Of a stretch of 64,000 nucleotides of DNA, positions 44,137-55,406 are shown piece after piece (positions within the stretch are counted from its first letter, which is position 1; each line of letters begins with the position of its first letter). The DNA lies in assembly GCA_012064385.1 (NCBI GenBank), contig QRDG01000137.1, forward strand, positions 3,509,716 through 3,573,715. The letters run 5' to 3'. Below the pieces are notes generated by a model. It was given only the letters and a program-made list of their open reading frames with translations. It did no database searches and was not told where the DNA came from. The DNA comes from Puccinellia tenuiflora (taxonomy: Eukaryota > Streptophyta > Magnoliopsida > Poales > Poaceae). The translations under genes and the position numbers were made by a program.

Positions 44137-47100
44137 ATGGCCCCCAAGAGAGCAGCCACCAACTTGAAGGGCAAGGCCACCGCTCAGGCGAGCTCGTCGG
44201 CGGCGACGGCGCGGGCGGGTACGTCTGCGGCGATGGCGCGCGCTGCTGCGCTCGAGGGAGCGCTGCCGAAGACGCGCGTCACCGCTACGACGATAGCGAC
44301 GGTGCGCCACCTGGCGGCGGCGAAAACCAACGAGCACGGCGCCACCGAACTGAGGCCGGCCGGTAGCAGGCTCACCGACACCTTCTACCCCATCTTTCTT
44401 CATACTCTCTACGCCGGCCTGGTACCACCATTCTCTGATTTCCTCCTGGCGATCTTGGAGACGTACCAGATCCAACTCCTTCATCTTCATCCCAACTCCA
44501 TCCTCATCCTTGCCATCTTCGCCCACTTCTGCGAGGCCTACGTCGGCATCCGCCCCTCGGTGGCGCTCTTCCACAGTTTCTATTCTCTTCGAAACTCCGC
44601 CAAGGGCGAGCGGCTCGGATGCGTCTCTTTTCGCATCGTCGACGCCAGGAGCGACAACTACATCCCCATCGCCTGGCTTGGCGAGGTCGCCGTCACCAAG
44701 GTGACGAAAAAGGTCGACAAGTTCCACGAGAAGTGGCTCTTCGTCGACGCCAAGGCCACAAACCCTCTCCTGGAGGTGCCCGAGGCGCCGCCGAGGAAGT
44801 GGGCGCGCTGGGCGAGCGCGGACTTCAGGGGCTCGAAGCTTGACGCGGTGTACGTGTACATCCGTCACATCCGCGACGCGGGGTCACCGGCCAAATGGTG
44901 GCAAAGGACTTCACCAGGCGCCGCATCGCCCCCCTCCAACAGCACGCCAAGCCGGTGTGGCGATACGACGGCAAGGACGACGCCATGCGGCTGAGCAGGG
45001 ACGGCTTCGAGCCTGATGTGCTCTGCCAGATTATGAATGTCCTCTTCACATCGCCGGAGATACCGTCCGCCAAGAAAGAGGCGGCCAAGCCGCTCATCGT
45101 CTTCGCCGAGGAGAGCATAGAGGAGCAGCGCTCGCACATGCCCACGTTCGACGAATGGGGAATCGTGCCCGCGGGGCACAGCGGGCCTCGCCCTAACCCG
45201 TGGGCGGCGGAGCCTGAGTACGTGGATGAGGCTCCTGAGGCTGAGGAGGCCGAGTCCGCCGAGGAGGAGGCCTCGAGAAGCGAGGACCCCCTCGGCGAGG
45301 ACGAGGCTTCAAGGGGCGCTGACCCCGTCGGCGAGGGCGCCGGATCCTCGAGGAGCGCCCACGCCGAAGTGGACCTCCAGGTGCTCTCCTCCGGCGACGA
45401 GGAGGACGCCTTCCGCATCGTCCGCTCCCAGCGCGCCGAGGAGGAGGAGACGAGCGGCGGCGGAGGAGGGCGCTGCGAGCCCCGCTCCAAGGCGGTCCAC
45501 GACAGGAGGGCCGCAACCGCGGGAGGCATCCCTCACGCGGAGACGGGAGCGGCCCGGGAGGAGACCGGAGCAGACCTCATCCAGCCTCCCAAGGCGAAAA
45601 GAGGGTGTGGGTGATGGCCGGCGAGTAAGCCCTCGACTTCTCCTTCTTCCTCAATATTTCACTTTAAGAATTCCCCCCTTTAAAGGATTTTCGACTTGTC
45701 TCCCTTTCAGGCAGCCCGCGGAGCCAAAGAGGCGGCGGCTCGGCGAGGTTGGAGAGACCACCAGCGTCTCCATGGAGACGCCTGCAGCCGGCGAGCCGCA
45801 GCAGACAGTTGCCTCTCCCGCGGGCGAGCACCGCGCGGAGACGGTGACGGCCGAGGAGAGCGTGGCGTCGCCGATTCGGGCGGCGACTCCTCCAGCGGCG
45901 GAGCACCGCGTGGAGGAGGAGACCGCAGGGGCGGTGGCGTCGCCAACCAGGGTGGCGACTCCTCCAGTCCAGCAGGAGGCGGAGGAGGAAACCGTGGACG
46001 AGGACATCGTCGCGGAGCCGCCTCCGGAAGAGGGGGCCTCGAGAAGGGCTGAGACGCCCGGGGCCGCGGCAGACGCGGCCGTTGCAGAGGGGGCCGGAGG
46101 CGCCCCTGTGGAGCAGGAGGCAGAGACACCTCCGGAGCCCCCAAGCGACGGGGCCAGGGGCGAGGAGATGCCCAGCCCCCTGAGGGCTCCCGATGCGGGC
46201 GGCGAGGACGACGCCCCCACAAGCCCCCATGCCGCGGCGGGGGCCGCGACAAGTTCGGGGCAGGATGCCCTAGGCGCCTCGACAAGCGTCGAGGGAACTG
46301 CACCCAGCAGCAGCGGCGTGGGAGTCTCCTTGGCGCTGCAGGCGCCGCATCGCCAAGCGGCCTATCGCCGGATCGTCCTCAACCGGGCGCGGCGAGCGCT
46401 CGACGGGCTGGAGGAGCAGCTCGCCAGGGAAGAAGACGATCTGGCGGAGGAAAAAGCGAGGCTCAGCGAAGCCTGGGCCCTTCTCTTCGAGAGGGTGGAG
46501 GTGTGCCGCCGGTGGGATGCGGCGGCCCAGGCGGAACGCCAAGAGGCCAGTCCGCTTCGCCAAGGAGACCCGTGACAGCGTCAAGCGGGAGGCGCAGGAG
46601 GTGATGGAGGAGCTTGACGCCGCCAGGGAAGCGCTCGAGGCGGAAACCACCTCCAAGCACGACGAGCTGGCGGCCGCGAAGCAGAAACTCGCCGCCGACA
46701 CCGAGGCCGCCAAGGCCAGCCTGAACGAGCTCCGCGAGCAGCTGGACGCCCGCGAGGGGCAGCTGGCGCCTCGCGAGGCCGGGCTAAAAAGGCGTGAGGA
46801 AGAGCTTGCCCTCCAAGAGAAGGAGTTGCAGCGGCGCGAGGAGCAGGTCCAGCTGCTCGCGAAGGACCAGGCCACCCGCGAGGGGCAGCTGGAGGAGCGT
46901 GAAGGTCGGGTGGCCACCGACGAGGCCAACCTCGCGGCGGAGCATAAGAGGCTCCAAGAAGAGGCTGACCTCAAGGTCAAGCTCGTCCGCGAAAACCTCT
47001 CAAAGGAATATGACGAGAAGGTCGCGAAGCACGAGGACCGCCTCAAGATCAAGCGCAAGGAGCTCGAGAAGCGCGTCAAGGAGCTTGAGCAGGAGGAGAA

Positions 47101-47723
47101 AAGGTTGACCTCCTGCCTCGAGGTCTCTCGGGAGGCCCAGGCGCGCGCCGAGGGGAACGCCTTTGCGCTGGAGAGGGACCTGGACGAGCTTCCGGCAGCA
47201 GGTGGGGCCGGTCGCGGCCCTGGTGGAGCAGGCACGAGACCAGCGCCAGGTTGACCGGTTCATGACGCGCCAGCGTCAAAGCATTCTCCAGAGCTTGGTG
47301 AGCCGCGTGCGCGCCGTCGGGAGAGACCTGAGGATCGACGCCCCCTCCTTCTCCGCGGCGACCGATGACGAAACCTCGTACTCGCACTTCTTCGAGCAGT
47401 TCCTCGGAAAGCTTGAAGGGGTCGCGAAGAGCTTCGACAAGCGTGTCGTGGAGGAGAGTCGCGACCTCCTCGTTGTCGCCGTCACCAACGTCTTCAGCAA
47501 CCTCGTGAGGCTCCAGCCCCCACTTGACCTTGAGGACGTGATGGCGCCACCACGTGCCATCAGCGACAAGGCGCGGGAGACCGCCAAGCAGGCCGCCATC
47601 GCGTATGCCAAGAAATTCGACCAAGTCTTGGTCGATGAAGACGAAGGCGACGGCGAGGGGGGTGCCCTAGGAGCAGGAGCTGGCGCGGATGGAGCGGGGA
47701 CCTCGGGAGGCGCGATGGCCTGA
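44137..47723 (+). pseudogene. Antisense 'putative gypsy-type transposon' ORF, frameshifted
   Basis: A long ORF on + runs opposite to gag-protease within the same Gypsy element. The N-terminal block (44137-44885) contains the Transposase_28-type ('putative gypsy type transposon') domain at about residues 85-150: FYPIFLHTLYAGLVPPFSDF, HLHPNSILILAIFAHFCEA and VGIRPSVALFHSFYSL. The frame then slips near 44880 and continues to 45600. A likely intron (about 45602-45711, acceptor CTTTCAG) follows. Acidic low-complexity sequence comes next, and after a slip near 46545 there is a long Glu/Lys/Arg coiled coil (46560-47180). A third slip near 47195 precedes the C-terminal part ending at 47723. The domain is found in antisense ORFs of grass Gypsy elements; its function is unknown. 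Three slips suggest it is inactive here. Confidence 0.6.
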
Positions 47724-48670
47724 GCTCCTTGCCTGGACGCGCAGAGGCGCATACTATTTTAGCATTCGTTTTGTTTGTAAGCTTTTGCAAAAACTTGTTA
47801 AGTTATTGGAGTATGCTTGTGGACGTCCCTCGGGAGGCTTTTGTCTTTCTCCTTCATGTCTTTTTCGCTCTACGTCTTAGGACCCTCTCTTAGCGCTACA
47901 CCACCGCCGCTTCGGTATGTGCGAGTCAGTGCTCCACAAGTCCGGGGGGTGCGTGAGGCCTTGAGAAGTGAGAGCTCCTCGAAGCGCGATGCTTGGGGCC
48001 CCCTTTGACGTGCAAGCAGCCCATGAGGCATAGGAGAGAGAAAAGAGACTCGAGGGGCGAAAACCAGCGGGAAGAGATCTGAACAAGTGTTTAGACTTAG
48101 CTTGCCGAGGTGTTTTTGCCTTGGAAAGGGTGTTGGTTCCCTGGCGAGGCGTTTTCGCTTTGTCGTTACCTGAGGCTTGGAGAGCCTGTTTTCCTGCACT
48201 TGGAGAGATAGGCGTACCCACAAGCAATAGACAGTTAAAGATTCTTATGGTGCTCGTAGGTTCCTTCATGTGTGTCTCGCGAGGAGAAACAGGCACCAAG
48301 GTTTTGGTGATCCTTGGTGAGTTGACGTGCGCGGGAGCTGACCCATGAGTTCAGAGCTCCTTGGGAGTTGACATGCATGAGAGCTGACCCGCAAGTTCAG
48401 AGCTCGGATCCCTTGGGTTTTAGGCGCTGCCGGGATGCTCCCGTGGCATGGCACCCTGCTAGCCCCCGCTCGTGAGATACACAGGAGGGATCATACGAGC
48501 GAGAAAGAAAAGCGAATAACACCGAAGCAAAGAACACCGAAGCGACAAAATATGCTGGCGCGATGCGCAAAGGTTCAGAATGACCTGAAATAGGCGTTCA
48601 TTACACTGGCGTGGCCAGGAGCTTTCTCTTCTTTGTTGATGAAGCGTTGCTCCTCCGGGAGCGCGCTCCC
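47724..48670. other. Internal noncoding region of young Gypsy
   Basis: This lies between the ends of the two convergent ORFs. It contains short direct repeats near 48315-48405 ('gagagctgacccgcaagttcagagctc' type, two copies). A pol gene would be expected around here in an autonomous relative; none is visible. Confidence 0.6.
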
Positions 48671-51091
48671 CTACTTAGGAGGCAGGTTGGCGCCGATGGC
48701 GACGCAAGCCCCCGAGCCACTCGCCTCCAGAGACACTTGTTTTGTCGCGGCCTTCTCCTGAGAGAACAGCTGCTTCTTCTTCGCGGGGGGCCTCGGGAGG
48801 GGTTCCTCGTCCTCGTCGGCGGGTGACGCCACCGCGGCAGCCTTGTAGGCCGCCTGCGCAGCGTACAGGGCGTCCGAGACCACGCCGCGGATGACAATGG
48901 TGCCACCCGAGCCAGGGAGCTTGACGAGGTTGTAGGCGTGGTGGGTCACCGCCATGAATTTGGCGAGGGCGGGGTAGCCGAGTATGGCGTTGTAGGGTAG
49001 GCCGATGTACGCGACGTCGAAGTCGATCAGCTCGGTGCGGTAGTTGGCCTGGGTGCCGAAAGTGACGGCGAGCCTCACCTGCCCCAAAGGGGTGGTAAGA
49101 CCCTCTGTCACTCCCGAGAAGGGCCTGGTAGGCATGAGCCGCTCGTAGGGCACCTGCAGCTTCTCGAATGTCTCGACGGAGATGACGTTGAGGCCAGCAC
49201 CCCCATCAATGAGCGTCTTAGAGACGGCGATGTTGTTGATGGTGGGGGTGCAGACCAACGGGATGGTGCCAACGGTTGACGTGGACTTGGGGTGATCGCC
49301 GGAGTCGAAGGTAATGGGGCACTGGGACCACTTGAGGGGCCTGGAGGCCTCGACTCCAGGGAGGGCTGCCGCAACCTCGCGAGCGAGTTGCTTGAAGTGG
49401 CGGTTGGAGCGAGGGGCCTGAGCCCCGCCAAGGATACAAGCTGCCCCGCGAGGCACCTGGTAGCCTTCGTCAGCCTCGGCAGGCAGGTTGTCGTTTGCGG
49501 GCTGGGCAGCGTTGGCCTGGGGGTTCTGCTGGTAGTTGTCGTTGTAGTTGTTGTTCCAGCGTCGCCCCCCGCGGCCGCTGCGGCCTCCGCCGCGGCCGCC
49601 GCGGCCTCCGTTTGCCTCGCGAGCCTCGCGAGCCTCGCGAAGCCTCTTGATGTCGAAGCAATCCTCGGTGGCGTGAGAGTGCCTGTTGTGGTAGATGCAG
49701 AAAGGGCGATCATCCTTCTTCTCAGGTCCTGCGGCTGGAGTAGCAGCTTGGCGAGACTGCTTGGCGTCAGGCTCTGCCGCGAGGACCGCAGTAGTCTTGC
49801 GCTTCTCAGAGGATTTCTTCTTTTTGGACCCCTCGGCGGGGTCCCCTGGCTCGTTCTTGACGAACAAGCGGCCCTCTTCAGCCTTGGCGCACTTGTCCGC
49901 CAAGTCGAAAAGCTTGACAACGGTGGTGATGTTGTCGTGGATGCCGAGCTTCTCGAGCATCCGCACGTCTGTGACCCCAGCCTGGAAAGCCGAAATGACC
50001 TGCGCGTCGGTGGCGTTGGGGATCTTGTTGCGCACTTGGCTGAAGCGCTGGATGTACTTGCGGAGGGTCTCGCCGGGCTTCTGACGCACGGCGCGGAGGT
50101 CATTGTAGGTGAGGCCGCGCTCATACGTGCCCTTGAAGTTGGCGACGAAGCACCGGCAGAGCTCCTCCCAAGAGTTGATGGACTCGGCGGGAAGGTTGGT
50201 GAGCCATGAGGACGCAGAGTCCTTGAGGGCCATAGGGAACCAGTTCGCCATGACCTTGTCGTCGCCCCCGGCGGCCTGGATGGCCAAAGAGTAGAGCTGC
50301 AGGAACTCCAGGGGGTTGTTCTTGCCGTCGTAGCGCGGAGGGAGGTCCGGCCTGAACTTGACCGGCCAGACGACGCGACGAAGGCTGCGAGTGAACGCGG
50401 CCGTCGTGCCGTAGGTGACCGTGCCGTTGGCAAGGGTGGCGCGAAGGTGGCGCCCGGCGGTGGCGATGTCCTGGACGGCGCGGTTGCGGCGTTCTTGCCC
50501 GCGCTCGATGCTCACGCGTGCGTCCTCAGGGGCTCGCTGCACGATCTGGCAGTCATGCGGCGACGACGCGTGCGATGCAGCACGGCCGTCGCGAGGAGGA
50601 GCCCCCGCTGGAGCAGGTTGCGGTGCAACCGGTGGAGCCGGGGCGGGTGTGGGTTGGAGAGGAGGCGCGGGAGGTGCGCCGTGCGCCACGTCCCCCACGA
50701 GCGCAGAAGGAACCAGGGAGCGAGATGGCGCAGGTGCCGCGGCGCGAGCGGCGCCGATGAGCTCGGCAACGCGGTTGAGCCAGGCCTCCTGAGCCGCCGG
50801 CGTGGGGCGGTACTGCAGCAGCTCCTGCGCCATGAGGAGCGCAGTCGCCGGGCTGGGCACTGGGCGGCCCAGCGAGGAGGCAGCACGGTCCCGCGACGGG
50901 GGCAGGGAGGAGGCCTCCTCTTCGCCAAGGTCGTCCTCAGCGTGGTCGATGTCGTCGTCGTCAGGGTGCTCGACGCGGGGCTCGGGGTCGACGCGGCGCT
51001 CCGGAGCAGAGCCCCCACGCGGGCGGCCTGCGGGAGCGGTGGCGGCGCTAGCCGTCCGGCGAGCGAGACGTTCGGCACGAGAACCGGCCAT
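48671..51091 (-). CDS. Gypsy gag-protease polyprotein
   Basis: This 806-residue ORF is uninterrupted. Order: an acidic and Pro/Ala-rich N-terminus (1-180); the retrotransposon gag core at about 255-375 (YDGKNNPLEFLQLYSLA, NWFPMALKDSASSWL, RQKPGETLRKYIQRF); a basic Lys-rich stretch (420-435); an atypical zinc-binding motif, CIYHNRHSHATEDC, at 465-478; and a Gly/Arg box (496-511). An aspartic-protease-like domain follows at about 590-720, with LIDGGAGLNVIS as the active-site loop (DGGA in place of the usual DTGA/DSGA) and NAILGYPAL as the second signature. The frame then ends without RT. Gag assembles the particle and the protease would cleave the polyprotein. The intact frame agrees with the young LTRs. 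RT and integrase would have to come from another element. Confidence 0.88.
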   Translation of the reverse strand: MAGSRAERLARRTASAATAPAGRPRGGSAPERRVDPEPRVEHPDDDDIDHAEDDLGEEEASSLPPSRDRAASSLGRPVPSPATALLMAQELLQYRPTPAAQEAWLNRVAELIGAARAAAPAPSRSLVPSALVGDVAHGAPPAPPLQPTPAPAPPVAPQPAPAGAPPRDGRAASHASSPHDCQIVQRAPEDARVSIERGQERRNRAVQDIATAGRHLRATLANGTVTYGTTAAFTRSLRRVVWPVKFRPDLPPRYDGKNNPLEFLQLYSLAIQAAGGDDKVMANWFPMALKDSASSWLTNLPAESINSWEELCRCFVANFKGTYERGLTYNDLRAVRQKPGETLRKYIQRFSQVRNKIPNATDAQVISAFQAGVTDVRMLEKLGIHDNITTVVKLFDLADKCAKAEEGRLFVKNEPGDPAEGSKKKKSSEKRKTTAVLAAEPDAKQSRQAATPAAGPEKKDDRPFCIYHNRHSHATEDCFDIKRLREAREAREANGGRGGRGGGRSGRGGRRWNNNYNDNYQQNPQANAAQPANDNLPAEADEGYQVPRGAACILGGAQAPRSNRHFKQLAREVAAALPGVEASRPLKWSQCPITFDSGDHPKSTSTVGTIPLVCTPTINNIAVSKTLIDGGAGLNVISVETFEKLQVPYERLMPTRPFSGVTEGLTTPLGQVRLAVTFGTQANYRTELIDFDVAYIGLPYNAILGYPALAKFMAVTHHAYNLVKLPGSGGTIVIRGVVSDALYAAQAAYKAAAVASPADEDEEPLPRPPAKKKQLFSQEKAATKQVSLEASGSGACVAIGANLPPK

Positions 51092-51142
51092 GGCTGTGTC
51101 GAGGATGAAGACGCGGCTCAGCCCCCTACCTGGCGCGCCAAA

Positions 51143-52197
51143 TGTCGGAGATTGTCCCCAGGAACTAGGGGTGTCTCCAAGGTATCGTGTAAGGGGCTGA
51201 ACACGGAGTCAAACAATCCACAACGTGCTCCGGCGACGGCGCTCGTCAGGCTCGCTGCGGACGATACTGCAGAGATTGACACAAGATATTACCCAGGTTC
51301 AGGGCCCTCTTGTGGAGGTAAAACCCCTACGTCCTGCTACGGTGTATTGCACTGCTTGGAGAGTTTTACAGTACAAGGGGAGAGCTTGTCGAGCTCAAGG
51401 CGGCTAACAATGGCTACTTGCTAGTCTTTAGATCTAGGGTTTTTACTCTGGAATCTTGGAACCCCTTGCACAAGCGTGCCTCCCCTCCTTTTATAGGCGC
51501 CCTGGGCCTCTTCTGCCCAAACATTTGGGCGGGAAGGGCTACCACATGGCGACGAAGGAGGAGGCGCGGTGCACCGTAAAGGTGAGGTCTACCATAAAGG
51601 TAAAGATCGTGGACGCGGTCCACGGCAGGGGAACGGCATCACCAAAGCTGAAAAGGGGCACCGACCAGCTGGACGGCGGGCTGGCGCTTGCCGAGGTGGG
51701 AGGTGACCCACAGTGACGTCGTCCTTGGAGCGTAGCTGCAGACTGTTCCCTTGTCACCAAAGAGGCAATACTCGTTGTCCACTTTGCTTGGCTCCGCTTT
51801 GTTGACTGCTTTATACATGGAAACGGCAACTGCGGCGTTGTCGTCATCGCGCGTAGGCACGCGCGTCACTCTGCACCCGGCGCAGAGCCCATGTGCGCTC
51901 TGCCGCGGGGGCGGAGACGGCTTCACGAGGAGGGCGCTTCGCGAGGCGAAAGGCCTCGCCAAGCCCTTCAGCTTGGTCCTTAGTAGAATTGTGGACGGCG
52001 TCGGAGACGCCTTGTCGAGGAGTGATTCCTCGCCAAGGGAAAGAACCCTTGGTGAGGAGAAAAACCCTTCGCGAGGGGAGAAAACCTCGCGAAGCTTGCC
52101 AGGCTTGGAGAGCCTGGTCCTTAGCGAAAATCATCCAAACAATCTTGTGGGCCCTGGCAGGCCGGCCCGTGGTACCCTGGTTTCCACTGTGCCGACA
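51143..52197 (-). repeat. LTR (5' LTR in element orientation)
   Basis: It is 1055 bp with intact TGTCGG and CCGACA ends. On - it leads directly into the probable primer site at 51121-51142. Confidence 0.95.
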
Positions 52198-52732
52198 ACC
52201 TTTGGTTGAACTCACCAATTCTTATGAAACTGCTATAGCTTCTTTGGTTGGAATGATAGAAGCGAGGTTCGTTAATCTGAATCCTATTTTACAATAATTT
52301 TTTCTCAAACTTGATGATATGGAATATGGTGAGGATAAGGATTTTGTACGAAAAACTCTACTTATGGAGTTTAATGACGTGGCTAGAGAAGCTAGGAAGA
52401 TATTTGCGCACTATAACATGGTTGGTTATGGGCTTAATATTGTGCATACCTTGAAAACATTGGACATCAAAACCAATGATTATGTTGGTAAAACTGAAGG
52501 TGAGAAAGAGGTAAAAATTCCTATCCCGTTTAAATTGCTTGGTATGGCCGACGCTTTGGAGGATAACTTTGGGTGGATTGCTCCTCAAAATCTATTTGAT
52601 GAGAGCAGTCAACCAAAGAGAAAGGAAAGAGGAGATTCTCAGCCTTGTATTGGTAGGATACAATGCATCTATGATAAGTTTTCTAGCCTTAGTTTGGATG
52701 ATGACGATGATCTTGATTTTGAAAAGACTTGA

Positions 52733-55400
52733 TATTCGGCATTGCGCCTAGCTAAAAGGCGTTAAAGAAAAGCGCTTGTTGGGAGGCAACCCAATTTTTA
52801 CTTTCAGTTTGTTTTTACTTTTTTTGAGTCATGAAGTTGTTGATTCTGTAGCAACTTCATTGTATCCTTGTTTTTAGTTTTTGTGTGCCAAGGATTAGCC
52901 TCTAATGCTTAGAGAGTGCAAAGTTTTGTTTTGCTGTCCAGAAACAGATTCTGAGCTCCTGTTGCAGGAAAATCCGAAAAATCCCAGTACATTATCTTTT
53001 TCTGGAAAGTTTTGACAGCAAGCCTTATACTTTTATCTATCTTCCATTAGTTTTAATTTTTTTGATTTGATTCCCGTAAGTGCCTCTAAAAATAGATCTT
53101 TACATACTATCCAGTTTTGACAGATTCTACCTTTATTTAGTTTTTGTGTGCCAAGTATTAGCCTCTAATGCTTAGAGAGTGCAAAGTTTTGTTTTGCTGT
53201 CCAGAAACAGATTCTGAGCTCCTGTTGCAGGAAAATCCGAAAAATCCCAGTACATTATCTTTTTCTGGAAAGTTTTGACAGCAAGCCTTATACTTTTATC
53301 TATCTTCCATTAGTTTTAAGTTTTTTGATTTGATTCCCGTAAGTGCCTCTAAAAATAGATCTTTACATACTGTCCAGTTTTGACAGATTCTACCTTTATT
53401 GGTGTTTGCCTCTTTCATTAACGTCATTAGTGGTACTTTTTGGATGGAGTGCTACCTTTGAGGCTTAGTAAACAGTAGCTAATGCTAAATCAAGTTTGTG
53501 CAATTTGTCTTAGTGGATCCAAAGTGGGTTTTGTTTTATTGGGACTAACCCTCTAATCAGTTTATGCAAAGTTTTGTGTGAAAAGAGTTTTTAGGTTTCA
53601 CGAGAGAAGATGATGAACGAAGTTAAAGGATGGACAAAAACACAAGCTTGGGGATGCCCCCGTGGCACCCCCACTGAACATTTAAGAAGACTCAAGCATC
53701 TAAGCTTGGGGATGCCCAAGGCATCGCCTCTTCTTCATCGACAACCATCAGGTCGTCTCCGTTGAAACTATGTTTTTATCACTTCACATATTATGTGCTG
53801 TTCTTGGAGCATCATTTTATTTTGCTTTCAGTTTGTTTTATTTTGTTTGCTGGTCATGTACTTTGTTGGATCCTTGCTATCTTGTGTGGGAGAGAGACAA
53901 TCTTCGCTTTTTCATTAGAATACTCCTGTGCTTTGCTTATATTTTGTTGAGTATTCTTAGCTTTGTTTTCTTATCAAGTCTTGTGCTTCGCATATATCTT
54001 TTTAAGAGCTGTTAGTTGCTGCTATTAGACTCTCTTTATCTTCACTTATATTTGTTTATAGAGTTGTTTGTGGTAGCTTGCTTGATCTCTATGTTTGAAT
54101 AACTTGAAACTTGTATAGTCGTGTAGATCTTTATGTTTGAATAACTTGAAACTTGCCAATTGTTTTGAGGTGTTAAGTGAATTAATGTTTAAACTTGCTG
54201 GTTATTTAAGTTAAGGCTCATTAGTGAAGAACTATCGGTAAATCTTGAATTTATAAAGTTTCGTCATGCTTGTAAGTTTGATGGGCAAGTGTTTTCATCA
54301 AATGAAAGTTTGGTTAACAAGGGAGACAGTGTAGAGTTTTTGTGGTTATGCTTAATGTATGTTCTATAGTCATTCTTGTTCCGGTTGCTGGTGCTTGTTT
54401 GCTTTGATATCTTTGCTAGCCAAAAACTCTGTACTGAGCGGGAATGCTGCTCGTGCATCCAAACTCCTTGAGCCAAATATCTTTCCAGCAGCGTCCACCA
54501 TACCTACCTATACATGGTATTTCGTGTCATTCCAAGTAAATTTGTCATGTGCTACCTTTAAAACTTCAAAATACTCCAATTTGTGCCTCTGTTTTTAATC
54601 TCATGAGGAAGTAGTGAGGAAGTTTTGTTATATCCTGTGCAAGCAAGGTCATTTCCCCCCTTTCACCTGGTGAGGATGGATTACGTGCTCACTTAAATTT
54701 GATGAGAGTTGGCAAGGGTTCCCAGCCCACAAAATATAAATTCAACATCATTAATATCTCCTTCACACAATGAATCTGAGAAATCGTTCAAACATTGGCT
54801 AGTGATAAACAAAGGAGAAAGAGGAATGTACTTGTTCCTCTATGGGAGCCACTCTCACAAGTCTAAAAGCCTTGCTTTGTACGGGGTACTAACGGATTTC
54901 TTTGTTGTGGATTCATTGACGAAAGCATGCATGTTTCAAAATCAATTTACTTCTGTTTAATAAAAATAAAAAGCTCTAGCACATGATTAATCTCTGTTTC
55001 CCTCTGCAAAGGGCCTTTCTTTTACTTTATGTTGAGTCAGTTTTCCTCTTCTTTCTATCTACTCAAAGCAAGCTTGCAACACTGACTCTGGGTGTAGTTG
55101 ATTATATTGCATATTTGTGCTTAATCATGATTCTTTATGTTGACTTTATCTATAAGATAAGCATGTTGAAAGTTGAGGCAATGCTGAAACTTGCATCTTC
55201 CTTTGTGTTGACTTCAAACACTTTTGTCAAGAAGATATTACCTTGAAGACTTTCATGTTATGATTAATCTTTATGCTTTCATGTCTCCAAAATATTATTC
55301 ATGAAAGGTTTTACTTGAATGATGCAACTTGTTTACTCATTGTTTGCTAGATTATCAAATATAAACAATTGTTTTGGATCACTTTATTCATAGCATAAGC
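52733..55400 (+). other. Noncoding internal region of outer Gypsy
   Basis: This T-rich sequence after the gag-like ORF includes 'gggaggcaaccca' and two 'aagcttggggatgcc' phrases (53643 and 53702) typical of LARD-type Triticeae Gypsy internals. It also contains the tandem duplication at 52874-53399. No frame with a domain. Confidence 0.6.
52874..53399. repeat. Tandem duplication, 263 bp x 2
   Basis: The unit runs from 'agtttttgtgtgccaag' to 'gacagattctacctttatt'. The second copy starts near 53137. Only a handful of differences are visible (e.g. aaggatta/aagtatta, tactatcc/tactgtcc), so it is a fairly recent duplication. Confidence 0.92.
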
Positions 55401-55406
55401 TTTAGA

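Larger units (their letters stand above)
42776..52197 (-). mobile_element. Young non-autonomous Gypsy element, 9.4 kb
   Basis: Two 1055-bp LTRs (42776-43830 and 51143-52197) with TGTCGG...CCGACA ends are flanked by a perfect ACCTT duplication (42771-42775, 52198-52202). In minus orientation the 5' LTR is followed by TTTGGCGCGCCAGGTAGGGG (probable primer site) and the gag-protease ORF. The 3' LTR is preceded by the purine-rich GGGCCCGGGGGCTAC. No RT, RNase H or integrase is present, and an antisense ORF occupies that space. It is inserted in the gag-like ORF of the outer Gypsy. Confidence 0.95.
42652..52732 (+). pseudogene. Gag-like ORF of outer Gypsy, split by insertion
   Basis: The 5' part starts at ATG 42652 (MFPLKFGMKD, IIGRSNIEEFINHVNGLR). 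The 3' part resumes at 52203 (VELTNSYETAIASLVG, DDMEYGEDKDFVRKTL, LGMADALEDNFGWIAP) and stops at 52732. Removing the insertion and one copy of the ACCTT duplication restores a single frame with one nonsense codon, TAA at 52295-52297. The function is presumed structural (gag-like) from position; the family is of unknown biochemical role. It is inactive as it stands. Confidence 0.65.

Noticed and set aside
44825..47752. Long minus-strand ORFs (e.g. 46270-47235, 45707-46303)
   Set aside because: They are opposite-strand shadows of the GC-rich + strand aORF and lack gag, protease or RT motifs.
49108..50433. 441-residue minus ORF
   Set aside because: It is a Ser/Arg/Pro-rich shifted frame of the gag-protease ORF.
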